64,000 nt of DNA from NCBI GenBank assembly GCA_951394045.1, contig OX595987.1, positions 62,001-126,000 on the forward strand, in the 5' to 3' direction. A program made the position numbers and the translations under genes. The notes under the pieces were generated by a model that saw only the letters and a list, made by a program, of their open reading frames with translations, did not search any database and was not told the origin of the DNA. This DNA comes from Nitzschia sp. DOCU1 (Eukaryota > Bacillariophyta > Bacillariophyceae > Bacillariales > Bacillariaceae). Shown here one piece after another: positions 50,980 through 59,012 of the stretch; position 1 is the stretch's first letter, and each line of letters begins with the position of its first letter.

Positions 50980-51696
50980 ATGACTTCCAACAACAACGAT
51001 CGGTCCTACAACCCCTACGGCATGGACTTCCTCGGCGGCGTCGAATACGACTCGTCAAAGGGCGTTTTGGAGTATGAACGCGGGGCTGTACCCGATCCCA
51101 TGGACCCGAAGATTGCTGCATCTCTCTTCCTTGCCAACGAGGAACGAAACCGTCGCACTGGCAAGAACCATCGCCTTCCCAAGATTGTAGTGTCCAACAT
51201 CGGGGGCGGCATCCGGATGTTCTCCGAACCCGGGCCTGACCCGATGTTTATGACTTTTGATTTCCCCGACGGAATTTCAGAAGAAGATGTTGCCGCATTC
51301 AAGCAGCACATCGACTGCTGCAAGGTTTATTCCCTTGCCAAGCCGCCCCAGTTCGTCCCGCCGTCTGTCATCAAGTCTACCGCCGAGGAGCGTGAATGTG
51401 AATTGTGTGGCGAAACCCCTTGCTTCCTCAACCAGGTTGTCGAGGGTTCGGGCGGGAAAACGATGCATGAGGTTTTCATTGGTGGCAAGGGTGATGAAAT
51501 GATGGAACAGGGTGTGCCGAATCAGGAGATCCGCCACGCCCTCTACCGCGATGCGACTACCTTTATCCACGGTTACCTTGGAAAAGGCAATCGCAAGCAG
51601 TTGCCTGCATGCGTCCAGGGCGAGATTCGCGATAGCTTCCCCTCTAAAGATGGACTCTACACGGGCTTCAACAAAGGTTTCTTGGAGAAGAAGTAG
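50980..51696 (+). CDS. transposon accessory protein with CxxC...C motif
   Basis: Starts at the ATG at 50980; 238 residues, intact. The N-terminal half has DFLGGVEYDSSKGVLEYE and PDPMFMTFDFPDGISEEDV. The second half has ECELCGETPCFLNQV, a likely metal or thiol site (C-x2-C-x4-C), then a helical part NQEIRHALYRDATTFIHG and a conserved-looking end LPACVQGEIRDSFPSKDGLY. I recall proteins with this plan as multicopy diatom ORFs linked to transposons. Its place inside the TTAA-bounded element, facing the transposase and with only 18 bp between the two stop codons, supports that. Function unknown. Confidence 0.6.
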   Translation: MTSNNNDRSYNPYGMDFLGGVEYDSSKGVLEYERGAVPDPMDPKIAASLFLANEERNRRTGKNHRLPKIVVSNIGGGIRMFSEPGPDPMFMTFDFPDGISEEDVAAFKQHIDCCKVYSLAKPPQFVPPSVIKSTAEERECELCGETPCFLNQVVEGSGGKTMHEVFIGGKGDEMMEQGVPNQEIRHALYRDATTFIHGYLGKGNRKQLPACVQGEIRDSFPSKDGLYTGFNKGFLEKK

Positions 51697-51714
51697 GCAA
51701 CATATAATTCTAGT

Positions 51715-53063
51715 TTATAAAGTTATGGACAATGCCGTTTTCTTCCTCTTTTTTGGCGGTCCATGTATTTTCCTAAGTTGTATTAGCACCGGATGCGACC
51801 GCTTTGGACGTTTACTTTTGCCACCCCAAATCTCTTGTCCCACACTACTCCTAATGATGTCGTGGCACGACATGGACTCTGGGAACAAATCATGTATCTT
51901 CCTCTTCGTCGAAAGAAGATGCTCGTGCACGTTCACTCCGCACGTGACGCAGTGGTACACTGCCTTCCGCGTTCCAGCCGTCTTCTCTTCTTGGCTGAAA
52001 TTTGCATCGGTTTTACAGACAATGCACCGGCCACCCGCTCCTTGTGCCTCTACCAATTGACATTTGCTTGCGTTCTTTGTTGCCTGCGGCCCGTCCTCTT
52101 CCCTTACATGGTGTTCCACAACCCCCCTGCTGCGATCCACCGCAAGTGGCATGGGAGTATTCAAAAGATCATCGGCTATCCAGTTGTAAAACTCATGGCG
52201 CTTGAAATGAGTTCGGTTGAGGTGGGGACACTCGATCACAGACATGTTCCAAGCATGGTGTGAGTTTAACATCATGCAATCCATAACAGACATAAAACTC
52301 CGTTTATACCACTTTTGAAAATGCCCCTTCCGTGCGAAGCCGCCATTGTGCAACCGTTGCTGGTCGCCCTTGTCGACTCCGAACATCGTCTGGTGGTACA
52401 CCTTGAGCGGGCGGGGAACAGGAAGAATGCGTGAAATTTTACCATCTTGGCGTCTCGTCTCATCCATATTTAGATCAAGGATGGTGGTGCAGAGGCGGAC
52501 GACCTTGTTGTCGCGCCATTGTAGGCACACCACCTCGTTTGCCTTGTCGAAGGTGATTATTGTGTCACTCTGTTCGGGCATTCCACGATGACCCCAACTA
52601 AAAATCCATTAACACCTTGTATTGGCATGCCGTTGACAGAAAATAGCATGGATCCCGCAAGCAGCTTCTTCCCAGAATACCGGTACCGTTTTCGTTTGGA
52701 GTCGGTCCCTTGTTTTGTACCCCCATTTTCAGTATTTGGAACAGTAGGCTGCGCCAACGGACGGGGATTCTCCACGGCATCATTGGGTTGCACCATCGGC
52801 GAGGCGTTTGCTTGATGATTCCCAGGCTCCGCCATGGGAGAGGATGGTGGGGTGGCTTCTAGTGTACCAGAACGAGTGCCTGTCGCTATTTCGCCGCGAA
52901 TTGTCGAATTTGTAACGATAGTTTGGCCACCAGTAACTCGGGACAAGTAGTCATTAGTCCCAATTTGCGACACATCAATTTCCTTCCGTACTATCTCCCC
53001 TTGGAGAGGGGATGGAGGGTAGGAAAATTGAAGGTCATCAGAGTTCAGGGAGCCGACGGACAT
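51715..53063 (-). pseudogene. piggyBac-type transposase, internally deleted
   Basis: The N-terminal part begins at the ATG at 53063 and is low-complexity (SFxYPPSPLQG, PSSPMAEPGN) with a basic KRKRYRY segment. At about 52600 the frame changes, and the C-terminal part starts IFSWGHRGMPEQ. It has LQWRDNKVV, the hallmark YHQTMFGVDKGDQ and WYKRSFMSVMDCMMLNSH, then a Cys/His-rich end (CIVCKTDANF, YHCVTCGVNVHEH) as in piggyBac proteins, and a basic KKRKK tail. The stretch holding the first two catalytic Asp residues is missing. The protein is unlikely to be active. Confidence 0.7.
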
Positions 53064-53287
53064 GGTGGTCGCTCTCAAGTTTTGAAATTTTGATGCCGAC
53101 AGGTGGAATTTTGGATGGAGCTGGAGCAACGGCATGACGGATTGAAGCAAGCCGGTCATGACATGACCTACACAAAATCGCACGAGCTTTCGAGTGGTCA
53201 TGTCCTTTTTGTCGAGAAGTGGATTTACCGCGAGATAAGAGGAGACGAAGTTTTAACAGACGCTATAGCGTCTATAAAAAATTAACA

Positions 53288-53307
53288 GACGATATAGCGT
53301 CTGTAAA
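53288..53307. repeat. right subterminal inverted repeat
   Basis: GACGATATAGCGTCTGTAAA, the inverted partner of 50752-50771. A second related palindrome, AGACGCTATAGCGTCT, lies about 30 bp further inside. Confidence 0.85.
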
Positions 53308-53324
53308 TCTAATTGGCGTTAAGC

Positions 53325-54359
53325 TTACCATCGCCAGCTACTATCCGAAATAGTCGTATCGATAGAGCAATCATCTGCAAAGAGATCGGACAGAGAACGG
53401 CAGTTTCGTTCACTGACGACTGAAAAGTCCATGTCTCTGTTGCTATGGCAACTGGCTCCTCCTTCAAACGAGGACGATCGGGTTCGAACGTCATTTCGAT
53501 GCATGTTCTGCATGCTGGTCTTGACCATTCTGCGCCGACTTCGATTGGAAGACCCCCGCTTGAGGATCTTGTTGGCTTCACGTTCGTCCTTCGCGGCGCG
53601 GCTCAAAGCAACGACAAGACTCTCCCTGGACAAGAACTTGTATAGACGAGCGATACAGGCTTCGTCGTTGACGCCCTGAGCTCGCTGCATCTCTTGCTCT
53701 GTCAAGACAGAAGTGACAAGAGTTTTGCGCCAGCCTGAAGGACGATCCACCAGTCGCTCGAGTCCGCGAAGGCAGTAGCGCTTGCCCTTGGGTAACATAG
53801 AGCCGTTCCTGGTGGGTAGCTGCGCGTTCTTTTCGTTTATTCGACGAATTTCGTCCCTCTGGAGCCAAAGCTTTTTTGGCTCATTCGTCATCAACCTGGC
53901 AGGTACGATTGATTTGACAGCGGCGTATTCGTAGAAGGAGATGAAGCGTTCCCTTCGGATCGTGCCTCGATCACCAGATAACTTGAAAGATGTGCGGCCT
54001 TGGACGGTGATGCTTCTGCGTCTTGTCGAGGAGGGTTGCTTCAAACAACTTCTTATATAACATCGAGGGGGGCGCACGGGAGACTTGAGATCCAGCGTCG
54101 TGGTGGAGCGAGTCGAGGTCATGAGCAAATCCATAGCACTCTCGCTCTCTGATAAAGTTGGAGATGTTTCCGCAACCGAAACATCGTCCTTCGAAAGGTC
54201 ATCTTGCTCGCCTTGGTTAGGGAAAAGCGCTCTTGTAGATACAGAGTACTTCTCGAATCTGTCCCAGAAATTGAAACGTCGGGACCTCTCCATCAAGAGG
54301 CGACCCCTAAAGAAGCAAACGCAGTCGTTTTCAGTGCTAATAAACGGCATGATAATCAA
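53325..54359 (-). CDS. unnamed diatom-type protein, tandem paralogue 1
   Basis: 344 residues from the ATG at 54359; an ATG 22 codons later (54293, MERSRRFNFW) is an alternative start. The N-terminus is Ser/Thr-rich. Residues about 100-145 have the basic-Ser block RSCLKQPSSTRRRS. The conserved domain follows (about 135-270): ISFYEYAAV, LWLQRDEIRRIN, KGKRYCLRGLERLV, VLTEQEMQRAQGV and AKDEREANKI. The same words in the same order occur in the gene at 54944-56311. It is all-helical with no membrane segment. The C-terminal 70 residues are basic then Ser/Asp-rich. The stop codon is 2 bp from the TTAA of the transposon, so the 3' UTR must enter the element. Function unknown. Confidence 0.6.
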   Translation of the reverse strand: MIIMPFISTENDCVCFFRGRLLMERSRRFNFWDRFEKYSVSTRALFPNQGEQDDLSKDDVSVAETSPTLSESESAMDLLMTSTRSTTTLDLKSPVRPPRCYIRSCLKQPSSTRRRSITVQGRTSFKLSGDRGTIRRERFISFYEYAAVKSIVPARLMTNEPKKLWLQRDEIRRINEKNAQLPTRNGSMLPKGKRYCLRGLERLVDRPSGWRKTLVTSVLTEQEMQRAQGVNDEACIARLYKFLSRESLVVALSRAAKDEREANKILKRGSSNRSRRRMVKTSMQNMHRNDVRTRSSSFEGGASCHSNRDMDFSVVSERNCRSLSDLFADDCSIDTTISDSSWRW

Positions 54360-54943
54360 TCAATCGCTCGCGTCGACGAATGCGTTTTGTGAGCAGCCGA
54401 AGAGACCACCCGTTGCAAAAAGATGAAACGAGTTTTGCCGAGCTGGCGCAAGAACGATGCGACTAGTAAGGATTTATGATGATCGGCCTGCGATCCTTCC
54501 ATTGGATCCGCATTTCAATGTTGCTGGTCTCATTTCTTTCGGACTCTTTAAATCGGTCCTTGGGAATCTCACATTTGCTTGGGCCTTCACTCTAATACCT
54601 TGGCCCAGGCGATCCAAGAAGGTTGTCAGAAGCCAGTTTTGAGCTTTCATGCGTAGGGGTTTCCAGTCGGCGTTGAGAATATTGCGCTGTTTTTTAGATT
54701 CTCTTCTTTTTTCGGTCGTCGCTCGCACAGTTGATTATGGTTCGCCTAATGACTCATCTCCCTGGGGATTCAAAAACAGCTGCATCAAGTTCGAGAGCTA
54801 AGCCGGGTGGAACGGAATCCCCGAGTGAAGCGAGAGATCGATCTATCTTTGGTATGGTACGAGTTTGAGCTGGATTTGGAAGTTGAAAAATGGGGCTAGC
54901 TCTGGGTTATCTACGGCCAGGAATATCTGTTCAAAATGGCTTT
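54360..54943. other. 580-bp spacer between tandem paralogues
   Basis: No gene seen. It should contain the promoter of paralogue 1 and the 3' UTR of paralogue 2. Confidence 0.4.
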
Positions 54944-56311
54944 CTAGAGTTCCTCTTCATCTTCGAGTTTGAAATACTTTTTGGCTTCCTGCTCGTCTTC
55001 ACTGGCTCGAATAGCCGCCTCGCGCTGGCTCCGGAATGACGAGACCATGTAGGCGCACGCGATGATATCTTCTTCAAAAACTCCTTCGCTGCGTTGAACA
55101 TCTTGCTCATTGAGCACAGCATCGCGGCCTTGGATCCTTTTCATGATTGTCGGGTTAGGATTAATCAGGCGCTCGAGACCCCGGGCACAGTATCTTTTGC
55201 TCACAGTGCTTTCGCCAGCTTGCTGCTGAGTTTTAATTTTGTTGATCAGCTTTGAGTTTCGACGCTTGATAGTCTCTAACTCTTTCTCTTGAAACCACAA
55301 GTCATCGGGGCGTTCTGCCAAGCTCGCGGCTGGTTCAATCTGTGCAACCTCTGCGTACTCTCGGAATGACAAAGATCTTTGGCGCCTCAACAAATCACGT
55401 CGGCAAGGCAGACGGACTTCAAATTCCGCGGAAACGCTTCTGGGTGGTAGAGCTTTCTTTGGCGACATGTCGCTCTTCTTCAGTGCACTTTTCTTCGGAG
55501 TAACAACAATGGATCTGCAACTGACCGACCGCGAGTCATTTTTTGTGAGCTGCTCGCTACAAGTGGCCTCATTTTGAACAAAGGACGTGCGTGAGCCAGA
55601 GGGACCAGGGATTTGCTTGACGAGCGAGCTTGACGCCTCCTCGACCTCGTCTTTTGGATTTTCCTTGTTTGAATCGCTCGAGGTTCTACCGCCGGGTGCT
55701 TGGCAAGTTTGTTCGAGCTGCTTGGCGACCTCGTCGTGCGTGGACGAATACGGATCAATGCTTGCGTTAGATACGATTTCCTTGGTTGACAGAGGAGTCT
55801 TATCCGACCAAATCGCGTCAGTCTTCGGCGCAGACTCCATGCGACGGGGGGGACGCAATGAGTTCCCTTCAGAGTTCTCGTCCGCACGATCGCTGGAATT
55901 TGAAATGGACGCCGAAGTTGCCGAGAATGGCAGCTGTAGGCCCTCCCATATCTGTTGGATCGGAGGGATAGAAGACTTTCCCCCCTCCTTGACAGAGGAA
56001 GTCTCGTCGCATCGGCTTTCGGCCCCCATTAAAGAAAGGTCACCATTTGAACTGAAAGAAGGGGAAACACTTTCGTTGAGCGTGCAACAAGATCCCTCCT
56101 GTCCCGAAAGCACTGTGGACTTGGAATCTTGCCGATGCGCCCCTCTCTCAAAGGAAACGACTGAGTGTGCTGAAGAGGAAAGCACCGAAGGGCACCTGGA
56201 ACGGAACTTCTTGACCAGCCGAAAACTCCATCCTCGACCGCCGCGGATCCCGCCACATCGTGAAGGATGGTGGGGTTCTTCTTGTTTAGAAGGTAGTAGA
56301 GTACCAACCAT
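54944..56311 (-). CDS. unnamed diatom-type protein, tandem paralogue 2
   Basis: 455 residues from the ATG at 56311. The first 290 residues are Ser/Glu/Asp-rich and probably disordered. A basic-Ser block (KKSALKKSDMSPKKALPPRS) precedes the conserved domain (about 310-450): LSFREYAEV, DDLWFQEKELETIKRRN, SKRYCARGLERLI, VLNEQDVQRSEGV and EDEQEAKKYF. Compared with paralogue 1 the domain aligns without large gaps except in the loop before the KRYC motif, and the tail is shorter, ending EDEEEL. Conservation of KRYCxRGLERL is the best handle for finding relatives. Function unknown; same-strand tandem order suggests local duplication. Confidence 0.6.
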   Translation of the reverse strand: MVGTLLPSKQEEPHHPSRCGGIRGGRGWSFRLVKKFRSRCPSVLSSSAHSVVSFERGAHRQDSKSTVLSGQEGSCCTLNESVSPSFSSNGDLSLMGAESRCDETSSVKEGGKSSIPPIQQIWEGLQLPFSATSASISNSSDRADENSEGNSLRPPRRMESAPKTDAIWSDKTPLSTKEIVSNASIDPYSSTHDEVAKQLEQTCQAPGGRTSSDSNKENPKDEVEEASSSLVKQIPGPSGSRTSFVQNEATCSEQLTKNDSRSVSCRSIVVTPKKSALKKSDMSPKKALPPRSVSAEFEVRLPCRRDLLRRQRSLSFREYAEVAQIEPAASLAERPDDLWFQEKELETIKRRNSKLINKIKTQQQAGESTVSKRYCARGLERLINPNPTIMKRIQGRDAVLNEQDVQRSEGVFEEDIIACAYMVSSFRSQREAAIRASEDEQEAKKYFKLEDEEEL

Positions 56312-57295
56312 CTTACTGCTTGCTTTTAGATTTGCGAGTAAAAACTTTTGGAGTTATGGCATCAATAAAGCAACAGTTTCATTTGCAGACAATAGTGGAG
56401 GTGTTTGTGACTAGTTAGTCGTTGTCGTCTCCTGTTCTCCAAGGCCCCCTTTCCTCGACGCAATGTGGGCCCAGGCTCAGTTGTCTGCACGGCATTCCAC
56501 AAAGAGAGTACGCTGGTGAGGCTTAGACTGTTTCCAACATAGCAATGTTTCCAAAATTCACCCATCATTATGAAACTGGGCTGCGCCACTCCACACCACG
56601 GACGAGCGAAGCGAACTACGATGCGTCTTATGGCCTTGTCCTTTTCAAACTTCAAGGGCGTCGCTTTTATTTATAATATGGAGAACCAAAAGAATATCAA
56701 AAAGAAATTGGGGCTGAGCAAATTGTTTCAGGGCTATTGCTTCGACCGAAGTTTAGAATCCTCGTCACCACTGTTTGCAAACAAACAAAATATTTGTGTG
56801 AGCATGATCACAACGACTTCACGAACTAAAGAGAAGAGAATATCAATCATGCCCAAAAAGTCATTGCTTATGCCCTAATTAGATACCCCGGAAGAACTTG
56901 GAGAACAATAGAGGATCATGTTCTCTCGCACCGCAGAGCGAAGAGGAGATTCGAAAAGAGATAGTTCTCTTCTTTCTAATACCATGTAATGGAAACAAGG
57001 CCGAGAATGAATGGTACCCCACGAATAACACATGTTGGTTATCCGAACAAGATTGAAACTACTAGGAAGTAGTACTTGGGGCGTCGCAGGCGTGTCTGCA
57101 GACGAAGACAGCGCAAGCTTCGATAATGAATGAGGCGACGACGAACCGATTTTTTAATCCGAGATTTCCCAAAGATCCTCCTGGTTGTCCTTCTTTGAAC
57201 GACAGCATAAGTTTGTTGTCACAAAACTGCAACCAGCGTCGTCGTGAAACAGCCTACTACCAACATCTCGGGTTGCCGTTTCGTCGCCCCGCAGC
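56312..57295. other. 980 bp intergenic
   Basis: It separates the diverging paralogue 2 and heat-shock factor genes. I see no convincing gene; a 102-codon plus-strand frame at 56570-56878 lacks features. Confidence 0.4.
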
Positions 57296-58477
57296 ATGCA
57301 GCAGCAAGAAGATAAAATCCTTTCCAGCTCGGACCACTCTGCTATGGACAACTCTGTGGCAGGATCCATCGCTGATTCAACAGAAACAAAATTCTTTGTG
57401 GATGAAGCCTTCCCTGAGAAGTTGTACCGCATGTTAGAAGATAATGCAGGTAACCCAGACAGGCAAAAGGTAGTATCTTGGACACCCCGGGGACATTCGT
57501 TTTGTATCTTTGACAAGAAACGGTTTCAAGAAGAAATCATGCCTCGATACTTTGATTCCAGCAAGTTCTTATCTTTCCAACGATCCCTGAACCTGTGGGG
57601 CTTTGTGACTCAGACCACCAAGCAGTTTGGCGCGGGAGAGCGCTGGCATCCAATGTTCGTGCGAGGAAAACCAGAGCTCTGCAAGCACATTAAGCGAACA
57701 CGCGTCAAAAAACCTGGCACCAGGTCCAAGAGCAAGCAAGGCGACGGGCCAGCGATCGATTCCAAGAGCGCAAAGACGCAGATTCTCGACGGCAAGAACC
57801 AACAACTCGACACCACGTTTCACTGTGCTACTTCGCCGATTGTTTTACCTTCCTCAACGAGCTACCAGGATCTTCCTCGCTATTCACACGAGTTGGCTGC
57901 AAAGCAAAGCATTGCCCTGCGTTCCTCTCTCGAACAAGCAAGAAGGCAGAAATCATCCAACAGGATAATTGCTGATCCAATAGTCCAAATGGCGGCCATG
58001 TTGAATAGCAAGGTGAGACTGGGGTCTCCTCCACCCAATAAGGCGCCATGTGGCCCCATCCTGGTTCCACTGGACAGAATATCTTCCACGTCGAGCCTGG
58101 TCCCCCACACCCAGCTGTCCTCGAGCAGCATTAGTAATGGGCAATTCGAATTGTTGCTTCAGAATAGGCAAAATCCCACGACAAATGCCTTTTCAACAGC
58201 AGCCGCACGAAGAATGCCCCACATCATATCGCCTCCGGAGATGCACTCCAGACCCAAATTGGATCAAGCTCAATTCCATTTCCGTAACTTACTCCACCGA
58301 CACCAGAGACAGGAAGCTACAGTTGCAATGCTTCATTTGGAGCATGATGTGCAGCGACTGCGACAGCAAGAGCGGCGAGAAGATGAATTGATCAATCACC
58401 TCTTGCTCCATCGAATTCAAAGTGGGCGATCTCCGTTACTCATTAATCTTCCATTCGCAGAATCTACTTCCTTATGA
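57296..58477 (+). CDS. heat-shock-factor-type transcription factor
   Basis: 393 residues from the ATG at 57296. The HSF DNA-binding domain spans about residues 30-130: FPEKLYRMLEDN, VSWTPRGHSFCIFDKKRF, MPRYFDSSKFLSFQRSLNLW and GFVTQTTKQF. The recognition helix SFQRSLNLWGF replaces the usual SFxRQLNxYGF, a variation common in the expanded HSF family of diatoms. A basic stretch (KRTRVKKPGTRSK) after the domain may serve nuclear import. The middle is Ser/Pro-rich. Near residues 345-385 a helical segment (MLHLEHDVQRLRQQERREDE) could be a short oligomerisation coil, placed much later than the HR-A/B region of animal HSFs. Intact, single exon. Confidence 0.85.
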   Translation: MQQQEDKILSSSDHSAMDNSVAGSIADSTETKFFVDEAFPEKLYRMLEDNAGNPDRQKVVSWTPRGHSFCIFDKKRFQEEIMPRYFDSSKFLSFQRSLNLWGFVTQTTKQFGAGERWHPMFVRGKPELCKHIKRTRVKKPGTRSKSKQGDGPAIDSKSAKTQILDGKNQQLDTTFHCATSPIVLPSSTSYQDLPRYSHELAAKQSIALRSSLEQARRQKSSNRIIADPIVQMAAMLNSKVRLGSPPPNKAPCGPILVPLDRISSTSSLVPHTQLSSSSISNGQFELLLQNRQNPTTNAFSTAAARRMPHIISPPEMHSRPKLDQAQFHFRNLLHRHQRQEATVAMLHLEHDVQRLRQQERREDELINHLLLHRIQSGRSPLLINLPFAESTSL

Positions 58478-58598
58478 AGTGGTAGTAGTATGTGATCTCT
58501 AGTCATTCCTTATGAAAGGGGCACGCCTTGTTTGGTAGTACTCGTCGTGATTGTAGCATATTGCCAAAATGGAGGCTTGCTCTTCGTCAGAGTTTGCC

Positions 58599-59012
58599 TC
58601 AGGTAAAGTTGCTTCCTCCAGTACAGTAGCGAAAACCTCGAGCAATCGACCGCTTTAATTTCGGCAAGTAGACCACCACCATCATCCACAAAGCCTTAAT
58701 GCTGCGCACAGGATATGAAAAACAATGTTGCACCGGACCCGGCCGCTTGCCCTTGTAAGATTCTTGTAGCACGGAGTAGTCAGCGACGGGCGACATCGTT
58801 CTATCACCCCTATCATTCATGATCTAGCTGCGTACTAGTGCCATGCCCAGCGCATGGTGAATAGATGTTGCTGTCTCTTGGGAAGTGGTTGTTGGTTCAT
58901 CCTTGTCTGTTCTTGCTTTCACCAATTTCTGCCGCAAAAGAATGCTATATCCTGTCTCGCCATCGTACCGGTAATCATATTTGTCGCAGGCTCGCTCAAA
59001 TTGATAAGCCAT
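58599..59012 (-). pseudogene. open frame interrupted by one stop, unknown
   Basis: From the ATG at 59012 the frame runs MAYQFERACDKYDYRYDG through SIHHALGMALVRS, hits TAG at 58824-58826, and continues in the same frame with MNDRGDRTMSPVADYSVLQ and GKRPGPVQHCFSYP to 58599. The part after the stop looks as protein-like as the part before. I recognise no family; either a pseudogene or chance open sequence. Confidence 0.2.

Larger units (their letters stand above)
50728..53322. mobile_element. piggyBac-like element bounded by TTAA
   Basis: TTAA occurs at both ends (50728-50731 and 53319-53322). Directly inside, the left end reads CTCCAAT and the right end, in reverse complement, CGCCAAT. A little further in, the 20-bp repeats 50752-50771 and 53288-53307 are inverted copies differing at one base. 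Extra AGACGCTATAGCGTCT-type palindromes lie next to the right one. The interior is 2587 bp and carries two convergent genes: a zinc-motif accessory ORF (plus) and a transposase remnant (minus) with the C-terminal piggyBac signature. TTAA is the known piggyBac target. The missing central transposase part implies a non-autonomous copy. Confidence 0.75.
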
